Assembly (NCBI GenBank): GCA_963934295.1
Contig: CAWVXY010000070.1
Coordinates: 1-11,532 of the forward strand
Length of the DNA: 11,532 nt
Origin: Seribacter sp963934295
GTDB taxonomy: Bacteria; Verrucomicrobiota; Verrucomicrobiia; Opitutales; Seribacteraceae
Direction: 5' to 3'
Shown here one piece after another: positions 1 to 6,782 of the stretch. Within the stretch, counting starts at the first letter, position 1; every line of letters begins with the position of its first letter. The notes under the pieces are model-generated. The model worked only from the letters and a program-made list of their open reading frames with translations. It was not told the origin of the DNA and ran no database searches. The position numbers were made by a program, and so were the translations under genes.

Positions 1-1672
1 CGCTCCTCCTGCGGACGCTCCTCCTGCGGACGCTCCTCCTGCGGACGCTCCTCCTCCTGCAGCTCCTCCTCCATCAGATGCTCCTCCTCCTTTGGCAGAA
101 TCACCACCTCCACCTCCACCTGTAGCTGATGCTCCACCACCACCACCACCACCACCACCGCCACCACCTCCACCTGTAATAGACAACACAAGCATAGTGG
201 AGTCATCTCCTTTGATGAGAAATAAGCAAAAGGGGCGTGATACCGGAGGCGATATGGTCAAAGCTATAAAAACGGAGGCTCTTGTTAATGCGGGAGTAAT
301 TGACGAAAGTGCAGCTACTGATTTCCAAAAGTTAGAGGCAACACTAGATTTTGTGGAAGTCGCTGAAGAAGCAACTACTTTAGGTCTTGATTTTTCATCC
401 CAGCTCAAAGATTTAGGCACAAAATCAGCAGATGATCTGGATGCATTGACTTCTTATTCTTCGTCTATTTCGGACCAAGCTTCTTTGGGGTTAGATGTAA
501 CAAGTCTGAATGCTAAATTTATTAATGATTCATCCCTTTCAACTGAAGATTTAGAAACCGAAATGTTAGAAGCAAAAGAGCTTAGCAGGAAGATTTCAGC
601 AGGGGAAACATCAGCAGTAGAAGCACAAAAAAATGTGGACAACCAAAATGCAGCGTCTGGTTCTCCAGAAATGCGCGCTTTATTAGACGAGTTGAACAAA
701 CTTAATCTATCAGAAGATGAACTAGCTAAAGTTTTGAAAGATCTTAATGAAGGCCCTCAGGTATCTCCACCTGGTTCCCCTCCATCCTCTATCACCTCTC
801 TCACATTAATGGATGAAGTTAAAATGCTTACCTTATTGGAAGACCTAACTATAGATGGAAAAATTGATTCTACAATGTTCATGGCTTCAGAGCAGGCTCT
901 TGCCAGTGTTTTCTTTCAAGATTTGGTCGGTACATACGATGCTTTATCGGCTTTAGATCAATCTAGTTCGACCAATGATGCAGGTCAGACAGATTCGACC
1001 GATGATGATGAAATGGTTTTAGGTGGTAGAAAAGTTTCAATTGGTACAGGTAACTACGACCTTGTTGACAGTGCCAGTTCTTTTGATTACTTGATTGCCG
1101 CTACCGACACTCTTACCTTGTTGGGGGATGTTGTATTCAATGCATCTTCTGATGCTACTTTAATTCTCTTGTCTGCACAAAGTATTGATTTATCTGAAAC
1201 TAATAGTATTGCTTTCTCGGGGGATGAACTTGGTATTGGTTCCTTTGATAGCTTAAATATTGAAAAAGTTGATCTAAAAGCAGAAGGCACTCTATCCCTT
1301 CGTTCTCTTGATAGTATTGTTCTGAAAAATTCAGCAATGGAAACGGCTGGAAAAGGAGCTGACTTTATTCACCTTTTAGCCGCTAATCAAATTACAGCGG
1401 ATTCCGTTCAATTTTCAGCTATGGTGAAGCAGATTACTATGGAAGCTATGACAATTAATCTTTCCAATATTAATTTTCCATCTGGTTCGAATGTTAATTT
1501 GAACTCACTCTACGGTGGAATTGATGGGAAATACCCCAGTTTTGGTACCACTACCCAATATGGTCGAGTTAATTTTATACAAGGAATGTCCTATGGTTCA
1601 AACCCAGTTATGAATCGAACTAATTTTGATTTACACGGTGGAAATATCAAAATTGGAAATTCTGGAAATTAA
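1..1672 (+). CDS. 5'-partial proline-rich, probably exported surface protein with C-terminal beta/adhesin-like domain
   Basis: The reading frame is open from the first codon (base 2) to TAA at 1670-1672, so the true start lies upstream; 556 residues are visible. The TTG at 92 is only the first start-like codon inside the proline tract. Visible regions in order: an Ala/Pro/Asp repeat and a run of 14 prolines (bases 2-175); a long acidic, Leu/Ser/Glu-rich stretch that looks helical (about 180-750); a short Pro/Ser linker (about 757-790); a second helical stretch; an acidic Ser/Asp linker (about 964-1014); and a C-terminal part of about 220 residues, rich in short hydrophobic strands with Asn, Ser and Gly, ending in NFDLHGGNIKIGNSGN. 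That C-terminus resembles tails of large FecR-type or haemagglutinin-like proteins of Verrucomicrobiota as I remember them; this is not verified. It lies 31 nt upstream of a beta-barrel gene and probably shares its operon. An N-terminal signal peptide or FecR domain may lie outside the window. Function unknown; a surface or adhesive role is inferred. Confidence 0.75.
   Translation, partial: APPADAPPADAPPADAPPPAAPPPSDAPPPLAESPPPPPPVADAPPPPPPPPPPPPPPVIDNTSIVESSPLMRNKQKGRDTGGDMVKAIKTEALVNAGVIDESAATDFQKLEATLDFVEVAEEATTLGLDFSSQLKDLGTKSADDLDALTSYSSSISDQASLGLDVTSLNAKFINDSSLSTEDLETEMLEAKELSRKISAGETSAVEAQKNVDNQNAASGSPEMRALLDELNKLNLSEDELAKVLKDLNEGPQVSPPGSPPSSITSLTLMDEVKMLTLLEDLTIDGKIDSTMFMASEQALASVFFQDLVGTYDALSALDQSSSTNDAGQTDSTDDDEMVLGGRKVSIGTGNYDLVDSASSFDYLIAATDTLTLLGDVVFNASSDATLILLSAQSIDLSETNSIAFSGDELGIGSFDSLNIEKVDLKAEGTLSLRSLDSIVLKNSAMETAGKGADFIHLLAANQITADSVQFSAMVKQITMEAMTINLSNINFPSGSNVNLNSLYGGIDGKYPSFGTTTQYGRVNFIQGMSYGSNPVMNRTNFDLHGGNIKIGNSGN
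2..55 (+). repeat. 15-bp tandem repeat inside the proline-rich coding region
   Basis: The 15-base unit GCTCCTCCTGCGGAC occurs three times perfectly at 2-16, 17-31 and 32-46, followed by a partial copy at 47-55. Each unit encodes Ala-Pro-Pro-Ala-Asp. The array may extend left beyond the window. The unit is a multiple of three, so copy-number changes would alter protein length without shifting the frame. Confidence 0.9.
134..175 (+). repeat. CCN triplet microsatellite encoding 14 consecutive prolines
   Basis: Eight CCA codons in a row (134-157) are followed by CCG, two CCA, CCT, CCA and CCT, giving 14 prolines. A shorter CCA/CCT run lies at about 104-121. The near-pure triplet run is prone to slippage in units of one codon. 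Polyproline of this length normally needs EF-P to avoid ribosome stalling (established knowledge). Confidence 0.9.
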
Positions 1673-1703
1673 TAGATCCAATCTTTTTTTCAAATTTTAT
1701 TTT

Positions 1704-2762
1704 ATGAAGATTTTATTACTTTCACTGCTCCCTATATTTTTGTTTAATCACTTGATGGGGCAGGACTCAAACGCTACCACTCCCAAGGTCGAATCTGTTT
1801 TGCCTTCTGATTTCTTTGCTGGAGCATTGGAAAATGCACAAAATAGTGATGATGAACTTGGTACTCAACGACTTGTAGAGGTTAAGAGTTCTGAGCTTTC
1901 ACCCTCCTTGTCACTAAGTACTTCTTTCAAGTACACATCTAACCCGGAAAAGAGCAATTTGTCCTCCAAGAAAGAGGATGGAACCTCCTTAGATTTAAGT
2001 CTTATGTTCATGCTTGGATTAGGTGAATATGGTATTGGAGATGAAGTGGTATGTAACCCATCTTTGATGCTCATGCATTTAAGGACTTATAACGATACTG
2101 TTAAGGATTTTGGAACTGATATGAGACTTTTTGATGTTGATGTACAGATTGCTTCCTTAACTTTTCCATTTGTGCTTCCAAATGATTACACATTATCAAT
2201 TGGAAATACATATGTGCGTCCGATTTCTTTTCGAAACGATGGGGACTCCCCTAATCATCAAATGAATGGTGATATACTATCTTATTCCAACACACCAAGT
2301 ATTTCCTTATCTAAAATTATTCCTCTGGAAAATGGTCATATTTTGAATTTATCCTCAGGATTGAGCTATGCTAGATCAAATGGTGATACATTATCTGAAT
2401 CATTAGGTGATGCTACTTTTCAAACATTGCAGAGCTTAGTTGGTTTAGAAAATACACTTTCGAATGTTCAAGATGGAATGACTCACTCCTTAGGTCTTAC
2501 TTACATCATACCTGTTGATGATAAACTAACCATCACACCCACAATTTCATATAGTAAAATGTTTTATAAAAAAGGTGCGAACTCCGGACGTGAAGATGTT
2601 ACTTACATTCTTGGGGGATCCGCATCGTACACATACAGCGAATCTATTAACATATCTGCTGCCGCAAATTATACTGCCAAAGAAACAAATGGGGTAAATG
2701 CTGCAACTGAATATAGAGATTTTATAAGTGGATTCACTCTCGCAGTTAATCATTCGTTTTAA
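1704..2762 (+). CDS. Probable outer-membrane beta-barrel protein
   Basis: The product is 352 residues from ATG 1704. This start gives a clear signal peptide: MKIL, then a hydrophobic core to about residue 15, with likely cleavage near residues 19-20 (LMGQ-D). An upstream TTG at 1626 would overlap the previous gene and bury the signal sequence, so it is rejected. After a polar stretch (21-65) the rest is alternating polar/hydrophobic strands with Asn/Gly/Asp-rich turns, for example SLSLSTSFKYTSN (68-80), LSIGNTYVRPISF (164-176), LTITPTISYSKMFY (275-288) and ISGFTLAVNHSF (341-352). It ends in Phe, the usual C-terminal signal for outer-membrane barrel assembly by BAM. I count roughly ten or more possible strands. 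It sits between the proline-rich gene (31 nt) and the FecR-like gene (23 nt) and is probably co-transcribed with them. It could be a porin-like pore, a secretion pore for its neighbour, or a structural protein; the sequence does not decide. No Shine-Dalgarno sequence is visible. Confidence 0.75.
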   Translation: MKILLLSLLPIFLFNHLMGQDSNATTPKVESVLPSDFFAGALENAQNSDDELGTQRLVEVKSSELSPSLSLSTSFKYTSNPEKSNLSSKKEDGTSLDLSLMFMLGLGEYGIGDEVVCNPSLMLMHLRTYNDTVKDFGTDMRLFDVDVQIASLTFPFVLPNDYTLSIGNTYVRPISFRNDGDSPNHQMNGDILSYSNTPSISLSKIIPLENGHILNLSSGLSYARSNGDTLSESLGDATFQTLQSLVGLENTLSNVQDGMTHSLGLTYIIPVDDKLTITPTISYSKMFYKKGANSGREDVTYILGGSASYTYSESINISAAANYTAKETNGVNAATEYRDFISGFTLAVNHSF

Positions 2763-2785
2763 AGATTAAGGGTGTTTTTTTATAG

Positions 2786-3772
2786 ATGAAATACCCAACC
2801 CAGGTAAAATGGGTTCTATTTCTTTTTTTAACTCTGGAACTATCAGCATTTTCATCCGAGGATGAAGTTCAGTCTCTTTTAAGCAAAGGGAAGATAGAAG
2901 CTGAAAGTGGTAATTTTACAGTTGCGTTAGGTCATTTTAATACTGCCATGGGTTATTTGCGGCAAGTTTCAAGCAGTCACCCATTAGTTGAAGAGGTTCA
3001 AAAAGAAATCCGGATTGCAAAGGGTAGGTCATTGGTTGCCAGATTTAAGAACCGGTCAGGATTGAAACCAAGAGGTAAAAGTGAATTACTTTCTCTTCAG
3101 GAAGAAACTGAAGATGTTAGGGTAACTCAGTGTTATGGAAAGGTTTTAGTTCGAGAAATCTGGCATCCTCGGGATATTAATCGAAAAGGTGAATTATTTG
3201 GTTTCGGTCGTCGCGTAACCATTTTACCAAGTGCAGGTATTGAAGTGTCATTAAATAATGAATCCAATTATGCGATTCGTTCTGTGGAAGCTGCTAGTTT
3301 TGCTATCGACGAGAATCAAGGTTTTGATTTTCATTCGGGGTCATTTTGTTTGTCCTCTCTTGAGAAAAATTCTCGATGTTCAATCAAAAGTCCTTTAGCA
3401 GAACTATCATTGATAAGTAAAGATCCGTTTGCAATTATGCTCGCTGTAACTACAAATGGCGGTCTTAAAATCATCGGTTTATTAGGTGAGATTGAGTTAA
3501 AACAAAAACAAAAGCCATCTGTTTCCTTACGTCCCGGACAACTGGTTTTTTCATTACCAGATGGATTTAGTCGAAAAATGAGTGTCGAGTTAAGTACTTT
3601 AATGGTAACTTCAAAATTAATGACAGCTTTTGATGAACCACCTTCATTTTTTAAAAAATTAAAACAACAAGCCTTAATACAAGCTCTTAGGACCAAGAAG
3701 CGATTTAGAACCATAGTAGGGGACGCCAAGACAAATTCTGATTTTCAGATTAAAGTTCTTAACGAAGAATAA
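2786..3772 (+). CDS. Exported FecR-like protein with short TPR-like N-terminus
   Basis: The product is 328 residues. The N-terminus is a signal peptide (MKYPTQVKW, then the core VLFLFLTLELSAFS), with cleavage near residues 21-24. Residues 28-85 form a helical pair similar to one TPR unit (LLSKGKIEAESGNFTVALGHFNTAM). Residues about 110-260 follow the FecR-domain pattern: a basic start near RRVTILPSAGIEVSLNNES (142-160), a strand ending in FHSGSFCLSS, SPLAELSLISKDPFAIMLAV (202-221), GLLGEIEL (231-238) and VSLRPGQLVF (246-255). The classical GTxF motif is not evident, so the domain is divergent. The C-terminal 70 residues are basic and helical. Canonical FecR proteins are inner-membrane anti-sigma regulators with a transmembrane segment. 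Here no internal transmembrane helix or sigma-factor gene is visible, so a periplasmic or structural role with the barrel and the proline-rich protein seems more likely (inference). A weak AAGGG lies 13 nt before ATG. Confidence 0.7.
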   Translation: MKYPTQVKWVLFLFLTLELSAFSSEDEVQSLLSKGKIEAESGNFTVALGHFNTAMGYLRQVSSSHPLVEEVQKEIRIAKGRSLVARFKNRSGLKPRGKSELLSLQEETEDVRVTQCYGKVLVREIWHPRDINRKGELFGFGRRVTILPSAGIEVSLNNESNYAIRSVEAASFAIDENQGFDFHSGSFCLSSLEKNSRCSIKSPLAELSLISKDPFAIMLAVTTNGGLKIIGLLGEIELKQKQKPSVSLRPGQLVFSLPDGFSRKMSVELSTLMVTSKLMTAFDEPPSFFKKLKQQALIQALRTKKRFRTIVGDAKTNSDFQIKVLNEE

Positions 3773-3798
3773 TTTTCTTTGTGTTATTTTTTCTTTTT
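3763..3798 (+). terminator. Weak AU-rich hairpin with T-run at the end of the FecR-like gene
   Basis: Bases 3763-3769 (CGAAGAA) pair with 3775-3781 (TTCTTTG), with one G-T pair, around a five-base loop (TAATT). A T-rich run follows (3782-3798). The stem includes the stop codon region of the FecR-like gene (TAA 3770-3772). The stem is short and has few GC pairs, so it may be a weak intrinsic terminator for the three-gene cluster or only chance. Confidence 0.35.
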
Positions 3799-4158
3799 GG
3801 AGTTTTATCCAATTCTTATGACCGTTCCGACATATTCTCCTTTTCTTTGAAATCAAGTGATTTATTAGCGAGTATTCGGAGCTGAATTTTAACAAATCAA
3901 AGATTTAGTTCTGGCTTTGCTTATTGATCCGAAAAGTAAGCACAGCTTAAAAATCATTGAAATGATCCTTTACGAGTCAATTCTCAAAGACTTTAATTTT
4001 ATTTCTGAAAAAATTATCGTGGATACTTTCGAGGTCCATAAATTTACACAAAAAGTCTTTTATTTTCTTCTTACTTTAACTGAGATCCACAATGGAACTG
4101 GTGTATGGCTTGATAGAGAACTTATTTCAAAACAGGGAAGAAAAGGAGCTATTGGGGG
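3773..4158. other. Poorly explained 386-bp stretch between FecR-like and methyltransferase genes
   Basis: No recognised gene, tRNA or repeat lies here. It contains the T-run of a weak terminator at its left end and two low-confidence + strand ORFs (3781-3885 and 3917-4162). The - strand has only an ORF that mostly shadows the FecR-like gene. A decayed gene is possible because the two + frames are adjacent but in different frames, but I could not match them to any family. Confidence 0.4.
3781..3885 (+). CDS. Doubtful 34-residue ORF with hydrophobic N-terminus
   Basis: It starts at GTG 3781 and ends at TGA 3883-3885. The product begins with a hydrophobic stretch (LFFLFGVL), then SNSYDRSDIFSFSLKSSDLL. 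It could be a tiny membrane or secreted peptide, or the remains of a gene. No good ribosome-binding site is present and the start lies within the candidate terminator hairpin. Low confidence. Confidence 0.12.
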   Translation: MLFFLFGVLSNSYDRSDIFSFSLKSSDLLASIRS

Positions 4159-4162
4159 TTAA
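3917..4162 (+). CDS. Hypothetical small ORF, convergent with the methyltransferase gene
   Basis: This 81-residue frame begins at TTG 3917, with no ribosome-binding site and no ATG upstream in frame; the frame is open back to a TAA at about 3889. The first in-frame ATG (3962) would give a shorter product. The predicted protein is mixed helical with Lys, Ile and Phe in plenty (for example KHSLKIIEMILYESILKDF, FYFLLTLTEI), and I recognise no family. Its stop codon TAA (4160-4162) shares the TTAA at 4159-4162 with the stop codon of the convergent methyltransferase gene. It could be a small real gene, the end of a decayed gene, or chance. Of the possibilities in 3773-4158 it is the only frame of any length. 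Confidence 0.25.
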   Translation: MLIDPKSKHSLKIIEMILYESILKDFNFISEKIIVDTFEVHKFTQKVFYFLLTLTEIHNGTGVWLDRELISKQGRKGAIGG

Positions 4163-5373
4163 AACCTTTCTCTTTCCCATCGCGAGACAAATTCACAGGA
4201 AATAGATTGAAATGTAGGAATTCTAATTCGTTGGTGGTCTTTTCCTGTTTCTCCTTCTTTAATTTTTAAAATATCTCCTCTTTCTAGTTTTGTTAATGCT
4301 TTCACTTCGGTTGTTAAAAGATTTCGTCTTTGTATTTCGTACATATATTCTAAACCATCGCCTCCAATCCCTATAAAAGATAAAGTCCCTTTTTTCTTTC
4401 GCATAGGGGAGACCATTCTGCAATATGATGAATTTTTCGGGTAAACCATTGGTTTTTGCCGGCTTAATATCGATAGGCCAAATTTCACCTGATGAGTTTC
4501 AAGTCGTAAGGGGCCGTTAATTTTTTCTATCCTATTGGACGATCTTATTTTACGTACTTCATGACTATAAAAATGGTTTTTAGCATTTAAAAATGGGCAT
4601 GGTTTACCGTTAAAATAAGGAGCTTGTATGTGTAAGTCTCCCTGTTCCGATAGTAAGGAGGAAATTGATTGTAATGTATCACAAGTTTCTTTTTGTGCAG
4701 GTTCTACCATGATGATAAATCCATTTTGTGAAAGTATGTGGCTAAATTGTTTGATCCATTCTAGCCGTTCATTCAATTCGAAATTTTCAAAAATTTCATT
4801 CATTGAATATCCGAGAATAATAAGATCAAATCTTTGTTTTTTATCGAATAGTAAATCATTTCGTAAATCGATTCTTCGGGTATTTACTCTCGAATTATCC
4901 CATAGATGATTACACTCCCGGTGGATATTTTTAAGTAGATTTAAACTTTTTCCAGAATAATCCCAAGCGTCCAAAGTAATTGGATTATCAATTTCTAAAG
5001 ATTTCAGTTGATGGATTGTACTTAATCCACTGGCTCCCAATCCTGAGCCAATATCCAGGATTCGAATAGGGCCTTTTCGTGGTTTTTCCCATCCTCGAAA
5101 AACACTAGCTTCTGAAACGGCTAGTGCCATTGCCTGCCAGGTTCGCGGAAAAAAGAAATTTCCGTAGGTGATTAAAGATAGATCTCTCGATCCATATTCA
5201 TTGGGTCCAAAGGCTCGATTTTTATTAAACCGGTCGCTTTGAAGCACAATTTCTCTACGAATTAGGTTAAGAATCTTTTCTTCCCCATGATCAGGCCATT
5301 TTTGCAAAGCATAATTCCACCACCAATCCTCTATTTCTTTGGGATACATTGGAATGGTAAGGGTAGTTTCCAT
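4159..5373 (-). CDS. Rsm22-like SAM-dependent methyltransferase
   Basis: The product is 404 residues with a class I (Rossmann) methyltransferase core. Motif I is ILDIGSGLG (105-113), the acidic position after beta-2 is in LDAWDYS (134-140), and ILGYSMNEIFE (186-196) and IIMVEPAQ (220-227) fit the later core strands. The upstream FFFPRTWQAMALAVSEA (73-89) and the downstream APYFNGKPCPF (251-261) with FYSHEVRKIR correspond in order to the RMPATYAA, VEPGT and PCPH...WCHFSQR blocks of the Rsm22/METTL17 family, linked to small ribosomal subunit assembly. Only one of the Cys residues of the PCPH..CP..WC iron-sulphur/zinc site remains (Cys259), so metal binding is probably lost. The C-terminal 100 residues (about 305-404) are less recognisable. 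It lies 98 nt after eno on the same strand. Its start at 5373 is preceded by only a weak AAGG. The family call is moderately sure; the substrate is unknown, with rRNA or a ribosomal target inferred. Confidence 0.7.
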   Translation of the reverse strand: METTLTIPMYPKEIEDWWWNYALQKWPDHGEEKILNLIRREIVLQSDRFNKNRAFGPNEYGSRDLSLITYGNFFFPRTWQAMALAVSEASVFRGWEKPRKGPIRILDIGSGLGASGLSTIHQLKSLEIDNPITLDAWDYSGKSLNLLKNIHRECNHLWDNSRVNTRRIDLRNDLLFDKKQRFDLIILGYSMNEIFENFELNERLEWIKQFSHILSQNGFIIMVEPAQKETCDTLQSISSLLSEQGDLHIQAPYFNGKPCPFLNAKNHFYSHEVRKIRSSNRIEKINGPLRLETHQVKFGLSILSRQKPMVYPKNSSYCRMVSPMRKKKGTLSFIGIGGDGLEYMYEIQRRNLLTTEVKALTKLERGDILKIKEGETGKDHQRIRIPTFQSISCEFVSRWERERF

Positions 5374-5471
5374 AACTAAGTTCTTACCTTAAACGAAAAC
5401 ATAAGTTTGGCACCGAAGAATATAGTCAATCTCCAGTAGAAGATTGATGGTCTATCTGTTACAATGAGCAG
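5374..5471 (-). other. Intergenic region between eno and the Rsm22-like gene
   Basis: These 98 bp separate two same-strand genes. They contain an imperfect hairpin near the eno end and, on the - strand, a TTGACT sequence (plus-strand 5424-5429) inside that hairpin that has no convincing -10 partner. Whether the methyltransferase gene is read through from eno or has its own promoter cannot be settled from sequence. Confidence 0.4.
5422..5455 (-). terminator. Imperfect hairpin downstream of eno, possible terminator or attenuator
   Basis: TCAATCT (5426-5432) pairs with AGATTGA (5441-5447) around an eight-base loop. ATAG (5422-5425) can also pair with CTAT (5452-5455) across a four-base bulge. 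It begins 17 nt past the eno stop codon in the direction of transcription. No T-run follows on the - strand, so it may be a weak terminator, an mRNA-end stabiliser or neither. Confidence 0.35.
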
Positions 5472-6746
5472 TTAAATCTTTCCACCGTAAATTGCTTGAT
5501 CACCTAATTGTTCTTCAATTCGGAGGAGTTGATTATACTTACAAATTCGATCTGTTCTTGAAAGCGAGCCCGTTTTAATCTGACCTGCATTGGTGGCAAC
5601 TGAAATATCCGCAATAGTAACATCTTCCGTTTCCCCGGATCGGTGTGATATAACCGATGTGTAACTTGCTTCCTTGGCCATTTCAACGGCATCAAAAGTT
5701 TCAGTAAGGGTACCAATTTGATTCACCTTTACCAGGATTGAATTGGCGACTCCTTGATCAATTCCTTTCTTAAGGAAATCAACATTGGTGACAAACAGGT
5801 CATCTCCAACCAATTGAACTTTATCGCCAATTGCATCGGTTAATTTTTTCCATCCAGACCAGTCATTTTCATCACAACCATCTTCAATAGAACGAATGGG
5901 GAATTTATTCACGAGTTCTTGGTAAAACGAAACCATTTCATCAGAATCTCTTTCTGAGCCATCGCTCTTGCCAAATACATATTTTCCTTTTTCTCGGTCG
6001 TAAAATTCAGAAGACGCCACATCAAGTGCAAATTGAATTTCATCCCCCAGTTTGTATCCGGCTTTTTCAACGGCAATGGCCAACGATTCCAATGCGGCAG
6101 TATTACTTGCCAGATTGGGAGCAAAACCTCCCTCGTCACCCACGGCAGTAGATAGACCTTGATCTTTTAATACTTTCTTTAAGGAATGAAAAATTTCACA
6201 ACCCATTCGTAATGCTTCCCGGAAAGTTGGTGCTCCTACGGGCATGATCATAAATTCCTGAACATCAATGGGGGCATCCGAATGAGAACCTCCGTTAAGT
6301 ACATTCATCATGGGAACTGGTAATACTTTGGAATTTGGCCCGCCGAGATATTTGTATAAAGGCAGACCACAAGCTGCAGCCGCAGCCTGTGCTGTAGCCA
6401 TAGATGCACCTAAGATTGCATTGGCTCCAAGCACAGATTTATTGGGAGTGCCATCTAGAGTGAGCATGGCATTATCCACGGCGGTTTGATCCGTTGCGTC
6501 TAAACCAACAATGGCTTCCGCTATCTTTGCATTCACATTCTCGACTGCTTTGGAAACACCTTTACCAAGGTATCTGCCTTGATCGCCATCACGCATTTCA
6601 ATGGCCTCGTGTTCACCAGTGCTCGCACCTGAAGGAACTGCAGCTCGCCCAAAAGCTCCGCCGCTAAGTTCCACTTCCACTTCTACCGTTGGGTTGCCAC
6701 GTGAATCAATAATTTCACGTCCATGTACTTCAATAATATGGGTCAT
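5472..6746 (-). CDS. eno: Enolase (phosphopyruvate hydratase)
   Basis: Enolase interconverts 2-phosphoglycerate and phosphoenolpyruvate in cytoplasmic glycolysis and gluconeogenesis, and needs Mg2+. The 424-residue length is normal for the bacterial enzyme and the protein is complete from MTHIIEVHGREIIDSRGNP. Catalytic residues are in place by motif: Glu205 in GDEGGFAPN (general acid), metal ligands Asp242 (LDVASSEF), Glu288 (SIEDG) and Asp315 (VGDDLF), the general base Lys340 (LVKVNQIGT), the phosphate-binding loop SHRSGETED (367-375) and Lys391 (GQIKTG). The flexible loop PSGASTGEHEA (38-48) is intact. It is transcribed divergently from proS and has a sigma70-like promoter at 6783-6810. The sequence just before ATG (CATCCCCTCAAATT) has no Shine-Dalgarno sequence and is pyrimidine-rich, which is notable for a highly expressed gene. 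Confidence 0.99.
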   Translation of the reverse strand: MTHIIEVHGREIIDSRGNPTVEVEVELSGGAFGRAAVPSGASTGEHEAIEMRDGDQGRYLGKGVSKAVENVNAKIAEAIVGLDATDQTAVDNAMLTLDGTPNKSVLGANAILGASMATAQAAAAACGLPLYKYLGGPNSKVLPVPMMNVLNGGSHSDAPIDVQEFMIMPVGAPTFREALRMGCEIFHSLKKVLKDQGLSTAVGDEGGFAPNLASNTAALESLAIAVEKAGYKLGDEIQFALDVASSEFYDREKGKYVFGKSDGSERDSDEMVSFYQELVNKFPIRSIEDGCDENDWSGWKKLTDAIGDKVQLVGDDLFVTNVDFLKKGIDQGVANSILVKVNQIGTLTETFDAVEMAKEASYTSVISHRSGETEDVTIADISVATNAGQIKTGSLSRTDRICKYNQLLRIEEQLGDQAIYGGKI

Positions 6747-6782
6747 AATTTGAGGGGATGTATTTTAAAGATAAAAAGCCCA

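Noticed and set aside
2..55. CRISPR-like short repeats
   Set aside because: The copies are directly adjacent without spacers and are in-frame codons of a proline-rich protein.
92..94. TTG as the start of the first gene
   Set aside because: The same frame is open back to base 2 and encodes the same Ala/Pro/Asp repeat, so the gene continues off the left edge.
1626..1703. Upstream TTG start for the beta-barrel gene
   Set aside because: It overlaps the previous gene by 47 nt and would put 26 polar residues before a clear signal peptide that starts at ATG 1704.
3331..3895. Minus-strand ORFs over and beyond the FecR-like gene
   Set aside because: They lie antisense to a gene with a signal peptide and FecR-like pattern, have no recognisable motifs and look like chance open frames.
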